DNA of 39,731 bases from a virus. The notes under the pieces are model-generated. The model worked only from the letters and a program-made list of their open reading frames with translations, was not told the DNA's origin and ran no database searches. Below are positions 1 to 8,041 of the stretch, piece after piece (the stretch's first letter is position 1; the number at the start of each line of letters is the position of its first letter). The stretch spans positions 1-39,731 of the IMG/VR virus record IMGVR_UViG_3300020109_002556; one strand, 5' to 3'. The translations under genes were made by a program, and so were the position numbers.

Positions 1-1847
1 TTGTAGCAGGAGAATACATTGCTGCAAACATCACTGTAGATGCTCAAGGTAGGATTGTCTCTGCGACTAATGGGGACATCGGAACTGTAGACTCGGTTAT
101 TGGTACAGAAGGTCAAATAAACGTTGATTCTACCGATCCTACTAAACCTGTTGTAAGCTTAGCCGATACAGCTGTTGTAGCAGGAGAATACATTGCTGCA
201 AACATCACTGTAGATGCTCAAGGTAGGATTATCTCTGCGACTAATGGGGATATCGGAGCTGTAGACTCGGTTGTCGGTACACAAGGTCAAATAAACGTTG
301 ACTCTAGCGATGTTGCTAACCCTGTTGTAAGCTTAGCCGATACAGCTGTTGTAGCAGGAGAATACATTGCTGCAAACATCACTGTAGATGCTCAAGGTAG
401 GATTGTCTCTGCGACTAATGGGGACATCGGAACTGTAGACTCGGTTATTGGTACAGAAGGTCAAATAAACGTTGACTCTAGCGATGTTGCTAACCCTGTT
501 GTAAGTCTAGCCGATACAGCTGTTGTAGCAGGACACTACACTGGTGCAAACATCACTGTAGACGCTCAAGGTAGGATTATCTCTGCTAATAGCACAACTT
601 TATCTGGAACAGGCGGAAAAATTAACATCACACCTAGTTGGGTACTTGATCGTTATAATCTTAATATAGACTTAGCTGATACAGCTGTCGTAGCAGGAGA
701 ATACACCGCTGCAAACATCACTGTAGATGCTCAAGGTAGGATTATCTCTGCTAGTTCAACATCACCAGAGATAACAACTCCACATTCAATAGTTACTTGG
801 GGAGCTAGCGGAAATTTACTCGATAATTCTAATACTCAGATTGATAATGATGGTAATATGACTCTATCAGGCACTGTTACTGCTTCGTCATTTAACTCTG
901 TCGGTAATCTAAATATTGAAGAATCTGGAAAATTAAGAATAACATCAGCTAATCAAGGTGTAGTACAGATTAATGCTAATCCAGAATTAAATACTCAAAG
1001 TAATGTGTATTTTAGCCAAGATTTAACGTTCCCCGGTGATTCAGGAATACCAGGACAAATACTATCAACTGACGGAATAGGTAATTTATCATGGCAAAGT
1101 AATGTTTCTTCCATCACTAGTAGAGACGAAACTATTTTTATTGATACTACCGATCCTATTAATGTTGATATTGAACTGCTTCCAACTGGAATAGACGCTG
1201 GAATTTATACCAATCCTTCTATGATAACTTTTGATCAGTATGGTAGAGCAACAAGTGCTACCAATGGACCTAGTACAGCTCGTGGAATGATCGTACTAAC
1301 TTCAGGAAGTGGTGTTTTAGGTTCACTATTACCTGAAGGAGTTACAGCAGCTAAAGTTACTGTAATTGGTGGAGGTGGGAACGGAGGAAATACTACTAGT
1401 CTTACTGCTGTTGGATCTGGCGGTGGAGCGGGTGGTACTGCTATTAGATATGTAACCGACCTTAGTTCTTCATCTACCTATTCAGTTGGAGGAGCAGGAG
1501 CGGTATCTACTTTTACTACTACTGCAGTTTCACTTACTGCTAATGGGGGAGGTAATGGTATTACTGCTACTGGCACGACTGTACAACCAGGAGGAGTAGG
1601 TGGTACTGCCTTAGGTGGAAGTATTAATATTTCCGGTCAAAGAGGTAGTAACTGTTCAACATCTTCAACGATAGGCTCTGGTAGTGGTGGTAATTCTGTA
1701 CTTAATGGTGCAGGCTTTGGTGTTGTCATTGCTGGTGCTGGTATAGCGGCTAGTATTAATAGCGGTAGCGGTGGTAGTGGTGCTTTCAAAAGTGCTACTG
1801 GTACTGGCGGCGCAGGAGCTGCTGGAATTATTATCATAGAGTATTAA
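1..1847 (+). CDS. Phage tail fibre, repeat-rich, 5' end outside the window
   Basis: The frame is open from base 3 with no stop until 1845-1847, so the gene begins upstream of the window; the ATG at 858 is only an internal methionine. The first ~250 codons are near-identical repeats of 58 residues (motifs such as TVDAQGRI and SATNGDIG), and a diverged copy of the same unit sits around 1105-1260 (motif YGRATSATNG). This is a well-known type of phage fibre repeat built around 'TVDAQGRITSATNG'. From about base 1360 the protein becomes glycine-rich (clusters of GGGG and GSGGSG) and ends in GIIIIEY, as do the glycine-rich tips of many phage adhesins. It probably forms the receptor-binding fibre. 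A perfect hairpin follows the stop. The receptor cannot be named from sequence. Confidence 0.85.
   Translation, partial: VAGEYIAANITVDAQGRIVSATNGDIGTVDSVIGTEGQINVDSTDPTKPVVSLADTAVVAGEYIAANITVDAQGRIISATNGDIGAVDSVVGTQGQINVDSSDVANPVVSLADTAVVAGEYIAANITVDAQGRIVSATNGDIGTVDSVIGTEGQINVDSSDVANPVVSLADTAVVAGHYTGANITVDAQGRIISANSTTLSGTGGKINITPSWVLDRYNLNIDLADTAVVAGEYTAANITVDAQGRIISASSTSPEITTPHSIVTWGASGNLLDNSNTQIDNDGNMTLSGTVTASSFNSVGNLNIEESGKLRITSANQGVVQINANPELNTQSNVYFSQDLTFPGDSGIPGQILSTDGIGNLSWQSNVSSITSRDETIFIDTTDPINVDIELLPTGIDAGIYTNPSMITFDQYGRATSATNGPSTARGMIVLTSGSGVLGSLLPEGVTAAKVTVIGGGGNGGNTTSLTAVGSGGGAGGTAIRYVTDLSSSSTYSVGGAGAVSTFTTTAVSLTANGGGNGITATGTTVQPGGVGGTALGGSINISGQRGSNCSTSSTIGSGSGGNSVLNGAGFGVVIAGAGIAASINSGSGGSGAFKSATGTGGAGAAGIIIIEY
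3..755 (+). repeat. Tandem 174-bp repeats inside the tail fibre gene
   Basis: Units beginning gtagcaggag start at 3, 177, 351, 525 and 690. The first three intervals are exactly 174 bp (58 codons) and the fourth is 165 bp (55 codons), so the reading frame is kept. Units 1 to 3 are almost identical at nucleotide level, while the later ones have diverged. Identity at silent positions points to recent duplication or gene conversion rather than protein-level selection alone. Confidence 0.9.
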
Positions 1848-1861
1848 TTTCTATAGCTACA

Positions 1862-1898
1862 ATAAATAGCAGTTATTGCTTAAGTAACTGCTATTTAT
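1862..1898 (+). terminator. Perfect 14-bp hairpin after the tail fibre gene
   Basis: ATAAATAGCAGTTA at 1862-1875 pairs perfectly with 1885-1898 around a 9-base loop, 15 bases after the fibre stop codon. There is no long T run after it, so termination strength is uncertain; it could also protect the 3' end of the fibre transcript. Confidence 0.6.
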
Positions 1899-1926
1899 CT
1901 ATCATCTTCCATGTTTAGTAAAAAGT

Positions 1927-3015
1927 ATGCGTATAGTACGTATTTTATCTTTAGACGGAGGCGGTATTAGAGGATTATTCTCTGCTACGTTTCTAGAAAG
2001 ATTTTGCAATGATGCCAAAATCAACGGGAATGAATTATGGAAGTATTTTGATATTATTTGTGGAACAAGTATTGGTGGCGTTCAATCTATAGCTTATTCA
2101 AACGCTCTATCTCCTGCCGATGTTATTCAATTACTAAAAAATCAAGCGGAAAATATTTTTACTATTAGAGCAGGAGTTAATCCTTTGCAACCTCTTGGTC
2201 CGGCAGGAGATGCTACTTTAGGAACTGTGCTGGCAGTTCCGGGAGTTGATCCTTATATCTACAATCAGAAACCTCTGAGGGATGCTCTAACTGCTATTCT
2301 AGGTACTACCCGCATGTTTCAATTAAAAACTAATACTTTGATTACTGCTGTAGGTTTTCAAGGTGGGACTGGGCCTAGTAGTGATAATATTAATTTTCCA
2401 TATGGTGATGTTACAAGTAGCCAGTACTACCAGTTTTCTAATGTTTTAATTCCGGGTTTTACTACTGGACAAAATTATACTTGTATTGATGTTGCTATTG
2501 CTACCAGTGCTGCACCGGTATTTTTTCGCCCGACTTTAATTCAAGGAGCTGATCCTAAAACTTTTTTTATTGATGGTGGTTTATACCAAAATAATCCTAC
2601 CGACCTTGGATATACGTTTTCTAATATTTTGTTCCCGCAAAAAGTAAAGATTTGTATTTTATCGGTCGGTACAGGTTATTCCAATCCCGATATTGAAATC
2701 ACTACCATGGGAGATAATCTAAAAGTAGCCCCTAATAATGGACTTGGATTACTAGCTAATAGCCTGAACTTGACTATACAAGGAGGAACAGACGCAGTAG
2801 AGCTTAAATTTCAAATTCTCTCTTTATACAAGGGAGCTGAAAATAATCTATATTATTACAGATTTCAACGTTTTCTTACGGATCAAAAATTAAGCAAACT
2901 CGATAATCCAACACCTGAAGCTATAGCTTATTTGCAATCAGAGGCAAATATCCAATACGGGTATGACGCTCCAAAGATACAACGATTTATTGAGGCATGT
3001 AATTTTTTGAATTAA
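1927..3015 (+). CDS. Patatin-like phospholipase
   Basis: A 362-residue protein with all patatin (PF01734) landmarks: the glycine-rich oxyanion loop DGGGIRG at residues 10-16, the nucleophile elbow GTSIGG with Ser48, and the catalytic aspartate in DGG at 216-218. The family uses a Ser-Asp dyad to hydrolyse acyl esters of membrane phospholipids. No signal peptide is visible. It sits between the tail fibre and further tail genes on the same strand, so it may be a virion or late-expressed enzyme that helps phage cross membranes at entry or release. Rickettsiae also use patatins as secreted effectors that damage eukaryotic membranes, so a cargo role toward the host's host is an alternative. The start lacks a clear Shine-Dalgarno sequence; Met1 is kept because the conserved beta strand starts directly after it. 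Confidence 0.88.
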   Translation: MRIVRILSLDGGGIRGLFSATFLERFCNDAKINGNELWKYFDIICGTSIGGVQSIAYSNALSPADVIQLLKNQAENIFTIRAGVNPLQPLGPAGDATLGTVLAVPGVDPYIYNQKPLRDALTAILGTTRMFQLKTNTLITAVGFQGGTGPSSDNINFPYGDVTSSQYYQFSNVLIPGFTTGQNYTCIDVAIATSAAPVFFRPTLIQGADPKTFFIDGGLYQNNPTDLGYTFSNILFPQKVKICILSVGTGYSNPDIEITTMGDNLKVAPNNGLGLLANSLNLTIQGGTDAVELKFQILSLYKGAENNLYYYRFQRFLTDQKLSKLDNPTPEAIAYLQSEANIQYGYDAPKIQRFIEACNFLN

Positions 3016-3024
3016 CTCAATTTT

Positions 3025-3062
3025 TACGATTTTTAAGAGTTGTAGGCACCCTGTGATATAAT
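3025..3062 (+). promoter_or_regulatory. Late promoter P1 (TACGA box plus extended -10)
   Basis: TACGATTTTTAAG begins at 3025 and TATAAT lies at 3057-3062, preceded by TG one base away (extended -10). There is no TTGACA-like -35. The same arrangement, with the same 32-bp distance from the T of TACGA to the T of TATAAT, occurs at 7380 (+) and 16087 (-), each in front of virion genes. This suggests an activator-dependent phage promoter for the genes from 3084 onward. Confidence 0.65.
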
Positions 3063-3083
3063 AAAAATAAAAAGAAAATATAT

Positions 3084-3545
3084 ATGGCAGATTTAGATAA
3101 TATAACCCAGTTTAGCGGTCTTACTATTACCAGTGATCAAAATACCGGTACTAACAACCCTAACGCTACTTTTGCTCTTCCCTGTCTTACTGATAAACAA
3201 AAAGATGAAATAACAAACGTTACTGCTTATGAAGTAGATGGCAAGCGGGTTAAGGTTAAACCGGGTACTATGATTTATAATATCGATAGAGCCTGTATTC
3301 AGATTTTTATTAAAGGTGTATGGCAGAATTTATATGCAGTTCCTACAACCGCTGCCGGAGTAGGACTGAGTAGCGGAATTCCTTTCATATTTCCAACAGG
3401 AAAAAAAGAAGAAGTAGAAACAGAAGAAAATCAGGTAGATGGGTTCACTTATTTTGATAATACAGAACCGAATTTAGACAAGACGCTTAGGACTTTTGAC
3501 GAAGGTAAGTGGGGAACTATTACCGTTGTAGCTGACCCAGAATAA
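3084..3545 (+). CDS. Tail/baseplate-like structural protein, unknown
   Basis: A 153-residue protein without signal peptide or membrane segment. The stretch GTMIYNIDRACIQIF ending in a W..L motif (residues ~60-83) resembles GTLIFNSDTG...W and GLVIYNTDTK...W in the next gene. This 'G-x-hydrophobic-YN-x-D...W' motif recurs in phage tail and fibre-associated proteins. The N-terminus (QFSGLTITSDQN) also resembles the start of the next protein (QLNGLQINYKDKN), so the two genes probably descend from a duplication. It is the first gene behind promoter P1 and is followed 15 bp later by its likely paralogue. A virion role is inferred from context. Confidence 0.65.
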   Translation: MADLDNITQFSGLTITSDQNTGTNNPNATFALPCLTDKQKDEITNVTAYEVDGKRVKVKPGTMIYNIDRACIQIFIKGVWQNLYAVPTTAAGVGLSSGIPFIFPTGKKEEVETEENQVDGFTYFDNTEPNLDKTLRTFDEGKWGTITVVADPE

Positions 3546-3560
3546 ATCAATGAGGAATAT

Positions 3561-4634
3561 ATGCCGATAGATAAAGGAACAAGTAAGCCTATAACCCAGT
3601 TAAATGGACTACAGATTAACTATAAAGATAAAAATAGCTGTTTTAATCCTCCAATCGTAACAACTGAAGAAAGAGATGCTTTAGTTAATACCGATAACCC
3701 GGAAAAACCGATCAAGGACGGGACACTTATCTTTAACAGCGATACTGGTTATGAGGAATATTACAGTAGAGATAAATGGATAGAGTTGAAAGAGGGCGGC
3801 GGCGGAACCGGAGATGTAACGGGACCGGAAGTAGCGTCAGATGATAATATTGCCGTTTTTAGCGGAGAAACAGGGAAAAAAATAAAAGACGGCGGTCTTA
3901 AAATAGCTGCATTACAACAAGCTAGGAAAAATAAAGCCGTCGATAGCATTCCTCTATATAAATTAAGTAATCTTGGAGCGTTGCAGTTCGGCAGTAACGA
4001 CAATGTTGCAGATACAGGAGTAATACTTGTGGACGGGCTAACACCGGTAACGTTTCAAATGCAAGGAACAGGAGCAGATAGCAGGGTATGCACTATCATT
4101 AACGGCGAACTTGGCGAAGGCTCTTCTTCTCCATCAGCACTTCTTGAAATAAATTCAAGCGAAGGAGGTTTACTGCATGCAAGAATGACAACTACTCAGC
4201 GAGATGCTCTTCTCGATCCTCAAGATGGATTAGTAATTTATAATACAGATACAAAAAAACTAAATGTTAGACAAGATTCATACTGGAAAGAGTTTATGCC
4301 GCCTTTTTTTGCACCAAGTTTTCTAGCTATAAATGATGGAGCTAGTTATCAGGCTACTATTTATGATATCTTTATTATAGGCTTTGGTAATTGTACTATT
4401 ACGTTGCCAGTATTATCAGAAGCTACAGATGGTAAGCAATTCATATTCAAACAACGACCAAGTAGTCTAACAGCAAGCTATTCTATGATAATTAAAACCT
4501 CTCTTGGAGATAACCTAGATAATTTCAAAAAAGAAATAGTTATCGGATCGGGAGGTTGTCTACAGATAGTAGGGAACTATACACCTTTGGGATATACTAA
4601 CTGGTTCATAATTGCATATACTGAGACAGTATAA
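3561..4634 (+). CDS. Tail fibre/baseplate-like protein
   Basis: A 357-residue protein with a good ribosome-binding site (GAGGA at 3552-3556). Two 'YN/FN-D' motifs are visible: GTLIFNSDTG near residue 53 and GLVIYNTDTK near residue 225, the second preceded by ARMTTTQRDAL. Together these match the module common in phage tail-fibre C-termini ('A-R-M-T-T-x-Q-R-D-A-L ... G-x-hydrophobic-YNTDT ... W'). The middle has GDVTGPEVASDDNIAVFSG, a fibre linker type also common in phages. It probably belongs to the tail tip or a fibre-associated assembly. An open stretch of 35 further codons continues in the same frame after its stop. Confidence 0.7.
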   Translation: MPIDKGTSKPITQLNGLQINYKDKNSCFNPPIVTTEERDALVNTDNPEKPIKDGTLIFNSDTGYEEYYSRDKWIELKEGGGGTGDVTGPEVASDDNIAVFSGETGKKIKDGGLKIAALQQARKNKAVDSIPLYKLSNLGALQFGSNDNVADTGVILVDGLTPVTFQMQGTGADSRVCTIINGELGEGSSSPSALLEINSSEGGLLHARMTTTQRDALLDPQDGLVIYNTDTKKLNVRQDSYWKEFMPPFFAPSFLAINDGASYQATIYDIFIIGFGNCTITLPVLSEATDGKQFIFKQRPSSLTASYSMIIKTSLGDNLDNFKKEIVIGSGGCLQIVGNYTPLGYTNWFIIAYTETV

Positions 4635-4742
4635 CTTAAAAAAACAGATTATATAACTCTAAGTAAAATTGTTGCAGTTGGTATTTACGATTTAGGTGAT
4701 GATTATAACAAAAAATTGATGAATGATATTAGTCGTAACTGA
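4635..4742 (+). other. In-frame open extension after the stop of the preceding gene
   Basis: Directly after the TAA at 4632-4634 the same frame stays open for 35 codons until TGA at 4740-4742, two bases before the next gene. It reads as plausible protein (DYITLSKIVAVGIYDLGDDY). It may be the remnant of a longer C-terminus cut off by a stop mutation, or chance. No start codon and ribosome-binding site pair supports a separate gene. Confidence 0.3.
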
Positions 4743-4744
4743 AT

Positions 4745-5404
4745 ATGAATTACACTACTCTTTTAAACCAAATAATAGCTTATGCCAATAGAGGAGGTAG
4801 CATTGAATTTGCTGCCGCCATTCCCTATTTTATTGAGATGGGACAGCAGAAAATCTGGAAGGAGCTAAATACCACAGGTTTTCAAAAGGCATTTGACGGT
4901 CAGTTTCAGGCAAATAATGCTAATATCTCAAAACCTCCCGATTGGCAGGAAACTATCTCTCTAAGCTATGGAACGCCTGAATCCCTATTTACTAATAATG
5001 TAATTTTATTTCCAAGAAGTTATGAGTTTTGCATAAATTATTGGCCGAATGTCGATACCGCTACTATTGATAATCCACCGCTATTTTATGCCGATAAAAT
5101 ACAACCGAATACTAAGCCTTATGATAGAATTTTTATAAGCCCAACTCCTGCTCAAAATAATGTTTATCGGTTAATATATAACGGGCGACCAGACTTGATT
5201 ACAAATGAGAATCAAACAAACATACTAACGGACTATTACCCTGATCTTCTATTCTATGCTGCCTTTTTAGAGGCTCTTATTTATTTAAAGGATGATCAGA
5301 GAATGCCTGTCTATACAAAGTTATATCAGGAAAGCTTAACTGCTGCTAACAACCTGACAAAAGATCGTTACATTGATCGCAGCGTAAAAAGAGACGTAGG
5401 GTAA
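4745..5404 (+). CDS. Phage head-tail adaptor, SU10 type
   Basis: A 219-residue protein that opens with NYTTLLNQIIAYANR and continues to IPYFIEMGQQKIWKEL. This is the typical start of the podovirus adaptor family (SU10 adaptor, PF24175), in which a short helical N-terminus precedes a mixed domain with a YRLIYNGRPDLI strand and a helical end. The family forms a ring beneath the portal that connects head and tail. The gene is followed three bases later by the nozzle-like protein, the usual order in this phage group. No Shine-Dalgarno is visible before the ATG, so translation may be coupled to upstream reading. The family was identified from memory of sequence patterns. Confidence 0.75.
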   Translation: MNYTTLLNQIIAYANRGGSIEFAAAIPYFIEMGQQKIWKELNTTGFQKAFDGQFQANNANISKPPDWQETISLSYGTPESLFTNNVILFPRSYEFCINYWPNVDTATIDNPPLFYADKIQPNTKPYDRIFISPTPAQNNVYRLIYNGRPDLITNENQTNILTDYYPDLLFYAAFLEALIYLKDDQRMPVYTKLYQESLTAANNLTKDRYIDRSVKRDVG

Positions 5405-5407
5405 TTT

Positions 5408-7099
5408 ATGGCTACACAAAAACAGATGTTTCCTATTATCTATAATCCTGGAATACTCCGTGATGGTTCTCCTTTTCAAGGAAGTTACTGCTCGCGTGGG
5501 CAATGGGTCAGGTTTTTTAGAGGACAACCCCAAAACATCGGTGGAATGAAAAATTATGTACTATATATACAGACTATACCTGAACTGTTACCACCTAGCT
5601 CTACTCCAACCGCAGTTCTTATATACTATGATAGCGATGGGAATAAACACATTTTAGTCGGGGTTTCTCTTGTTACTCAGCAACATAAATATAGCGTAAT
5701 AGATGCTACTTATAACAATATTGGTAGTCAAACCTTAACTTATTTTAAGAAATTCACTAATCCTACCAATACCTTGACACAATTTGTGGTAGTAATAAGC
5801 ATTATCAATAGCCTTCCAACGCAAATGATATTATGTCTGGGTATGAAAAACTACACGGATATTAATAGCAGCGAAGCTATTTCTAGTATCTTGGCAAAGG
5901 AAGCTACCGATGGTTTTTTTCAGGTAAATTTTCCTGATTTTGTTTTACAGGAAGCAACAGGAGGAATGATCTACGTGGGAAGTAGATTATTTTACTATGG
6001 TAACAACGGCCTAGTTAGGTGGTCTTCGATTGCCGCAGACAAATCAGGAGAGCAGACTGACTTGCAAAAACCTTTCTTATTTTTTAAAGATAAATATTCC
6101 ATCAATATTAGCACCGATAAAGTAATCTACGGTGCAGAATGGCGAGGAGGAGCAAACTCGCCGACTATAATCTTCTGGACACTCGGCTCTGTTGTTCTTA
6201 TTACCAATACTACAGGTAGCAATAATCAGGTCATTGATGATCCTGATGATCTTTCTTTTAGCAAGAAGGTATTATCAAGAGATAGCTCCATTTTATCTTC
6301 AAATAGCGTAGTTGAATATGACGGAATATTCTACTGGCCGGGAACACAAAGATTTTTTGTATTCAACGGCGTAGTTCTTCCGCTTGAAAATAATCTTAAT
6401 CGTCAGACTTTTTTCGATACTATCGATATGAGTAAACGTCAGAGGGTCTTTGGCGTCAAAAACGTAAGCAGAGATGAAATATGGTGGTTCTATCCTGAAA
6501 AAGGGAAAGATGCTAATGTTGGATGTACCAGAGCCGTTATTTACAATGTTGTAGATAATACCTGGTATGATACCGGCATAGAACGGGCAGCAGGTTATTT
6601 CGATAATACCGGCGGTAATATGTACACTGTAGGCAAAAATTTGACTCCTTACGAAGGTGATAATAACAGTTACGTCTGGGAACATGAAGTCGGAAATGAT
6701 CAGGTCAATCTTTATAAGGAAGTAGATCAGCAGGTTAAAGCTATTCCTTCTTTCTTCACCACGCCTATAATTTCTTATGCTACTTTTAATCCACAAAAAC
6801 AGGTAGCGGGTATTGATTATAACATATCTATACAGAGAATAGAGCCTAATATTGTAGGTACAAAAAAAATAAAAATGACTGTTAGCATTAATACATATGA
6901 ATATCCTGCAAGTACTCCTGTAACAGCTACTTATAACCTTACTGAGGACAGAGAACTAGAGAATATTATTAGACCTGCTATTAACGAACGTATACAGGGA
7001 AGAAACATTAATTTTACCTTCAAATCAGAAGGTATCGGTTCCGGTTATCAGATGGGAACTACCTTTGTTTTAGCTGAAATAGATGACGGTAGGCCATGA
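5408..7099 (+). CDS. Tail nozzle / packaged-DNA stabilisation-like protein
   Basis: A 563-residue protein. Near the N-terminus, GILRDGSPFQGSYCSRGQWV continues into RFFRGQPQNIGGMKNY. This matches the podovirus pattern 'KVRFR-x-G-x-PEKIGGW' found in large beta-rich tail nozzle or gp10-like DNA stabilisation proteins. The rest is beta-rich with repeated Y/W-containing strands (FYWPGTQRFFVFNG, IWWFYPEKGKD), suggesting a propeller. Its place directly after the adaptor supports a role at the lower end of the portal-tail channel. It ends by overlapping the next start (ATGA at 7096-7099). Distinguishing a gp10-like plug from a nozzle would need a structure prediction. Confidence 0.7.
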   Translation: MATQKQMFPIIYNPGILRDGSPFQGSYCSRGQWVRFFRGQPQNIGGMKNYVLYIQTIPELLPPSSTPTAVLIYYDSDGNKHILVGVSLVTQQHKYSVIDATYNNIGSQTLTYFKKFTNPTNTLTQFVVVISIINSLPTQMILCLGMKNYTDINSSEAISSILAKEATDGFFQVNFPDFVLQEATGGMIYVGSRLFYYGNNGLVRWSSIAADKSGEQTDLQKPFLFFKDKYSINISTDKVIYGAEWRGGANSPTIIFWTLGSVVLITNTTGSNNQVIDDPDDLSFSKKVLSRDSSILSSNSVVEYDGIFYWPGTQRFFVFNGVVLPLENNLNRQTFFDTIDMSKRQRVFGVKNVSRDEIWWFYPEKGKDANVGCTRAVIYNVVDNTWYDTGIERAAGYFDNTGGNMYTVGKNLTPYEGDNNSYVWEHEVGNDQVNLYKEVDQQVKAIPSFFTTPIISYATFNPQKQVAGIDYNISIQRIEPNIVGTKKIKMTVSINTYEYPASTPVTATYNLTEDRELENIIRPAINERIQGRNINFTFKSEGIGSGYQMGTTFVLAEIDDGRP

Positions 7100-7374
7100 T
7101 TAGCGTTTATCCCAAATATATTAGCATTAAATACTGGGCAGCTACTGTTTGTGATGATTACTCGGATTTCCCTCTTCCTATCCTCCATGATGAAACAAAA
7201 TGGGCAGCATGGGCGCAAAACTTAATCGGATTCGAGCCATTTATGACTGCCGGAGTACCAAGTCCCTATAAAGACGTTCGTAAAAAGGATGGAGAACTTG
7301 CCTTTAAAAGCTGGGAAGAATGGGCAAAGAAAGCCTATTTAGTAATGCTTGCACAAGAAAATAATAATTTGTAA
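7096..7374 (+). CDS. Small late phage protein, unknown
   Basis: A 92-residue protein translationally coupled to the preceding gene by an ATGA overlap. It is rich in aromatic residues (WAAWAQNLIGFEPF, KSWEEWAKKAYLVML) and has no membrane segment or signal peptide. Short proteins ending in a 'W-x-x-WA' helix often follow the nozzle gene in related podoviruses, so it is probably a small tail or assembly factor. No function is recognised. Confidence 0.6.
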   Translation: MISVYPKYISIKYWAATVCDDYSDFPLPILHDETKWAAWAQNLIGFEPFMTAGVPSPYKDVRKKDGELAFKSWEEWAKKAYLVMLAQENNNL

Positions 7375-7379
7375 ATAAT

Positions 7380-7417
7380 TACGATTTTTTAAGGTTCTAA
7401 CTATTACGTGCTATAAT
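7380..7417 (+). promoter_or_regulatory. Late promoter P2 (TACGA box plus extended -10)
   Basis: TACGATTTTTTAAG begins at 7380 and TATAAT lies at 7412-7417 with TG in the extended -10 position. The spacing of 32 bp is identical to that of the promoters at 3025 and 16087. It precedes the 46-residue membrane protein and the RuvC-like gene. Confidence 0.65.
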
Positions 7418-7432
7418 TAAAAAGAAAAAATT

Positions 7433-7573
7433 ATGCGTAACATAGTCCTTCTTTTTGTCGCTCTACTAGGCATCGGCTTGATATACTGGTTTGGTTTTTA
7501 TAATCCTTTAGAAGAAATTGCCAAAGAAATAATTGAGAAAGAATTAGAAATTGATAAAGAGCTTGGGAAATGA
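7433..7573 (+). CDS. Small membrane protein, possible holin or spanin-like
   Basis: A 46-residue protein. Residues ~4-22 (IVLLFVALLGIGLIYWFGF) form one membrane segment followed by a charged helix rich in Glu and Lys. Its TGA overlaps the ATG of the next gene (ATGA at 7570-7573), and promoter P2 lies just upstream, so it is very likely translated. A single N-terminal membrane anchor with a charged tail in a late operon fits a pinholin, an inner-membrane spanin or an assembly anchor, but there is no family signature. No endolysin gene is seen next to it. Confidence 0.6.
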   Translation: MRNIVLLFVALLGIGLIYWFGFYNPLEEIAKEIIEKELEIDKELGK

Positions 7574-8040
7574 GGCAATCAATTATCATAGCTCTAGACC
7601 TTGGTACTACTACCGGCTTCGCTACGTGCGATAACTCCGGCAAAATCACTTCAGGAACTGCCAGTTTTAAAACCGGAAGATTTGAAGGGGGCGGCATGCC
7701 ATACTTACGTTTTAAACGATGGCTTACCGATTTTAAACAAACACTTGGAGCTATTGATGTGATTTATTTTGAGGAAGTAAGGGCCCATAAGGGGATAGAC
7801 GCTGCCCATAAATACGGGGGATTCGTTGCCCATTTGACTGCATGGTGCGAACATCACGGAATACCCTACTCCGGCATACCTGTCGGTACGATAAAGAAAC
7901 ATATTACCGGTAAAGGAAACGCCGATAAGCAGGCCGTAATAACTGCCGTTAAAAACAAGGGTTTTAATCCTGTAGACGATAATGAGGCCGATAGCCTTGC
8001 CCTACTTGATTTTGTATTAACTAATAATAAAGGAATTTAA
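7570..8040 (+). CDS. RuvC-like Holliday junction endonuclease
   Basis: A 156-residue protein with the RNase H-like fold signature of RuvC: an N-terminal strand with Asp10 (IIIALDLGTTTGFA), an acidic residue in IYFEEV (Glu68/69), and the C-terminal acidic cluster DDNEADSLALL (Asp137, Asp141). These positions coordinate metal ions for cleavage of branched DNA. Length and spacing resemble phage RuvC-like resolvases rather than cellular RuvC. Its position in the late operon suggests a role in resolving branched DNA before packaging. It is coupled by overlap to the small membrane protein before it and followed one base later by the outer-membrane protein. Confidence 0.8.
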   Translation: MRQSIIIALDLGTTTGFATCDNSGKITSGTASFKTGRFEGGGMPYLRFKRWLTDFKQTLGAIDVIYFEEVRAHKGIDAAHKYGGFVAHLTAWCEHHGIPYSGIPVGTIKKHITGKGNADKQAVITAVKNKGFNPVDDNEADSLALLDFVLTNNKGI

Positions 8041-8041
8041 A

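Noticed and set aside
3-755. CRISPR array
   Set aside because: The repeats are 174 bp, in frame with a coding region and without unique spacers; they are protein repeats of a fibre.
4686-4709. Fourth late promoter (TACGATTT before TATAAC)
   Set aside because: The distance is 18 bp, not 32, the -10 is poorer and there is no extended -10.
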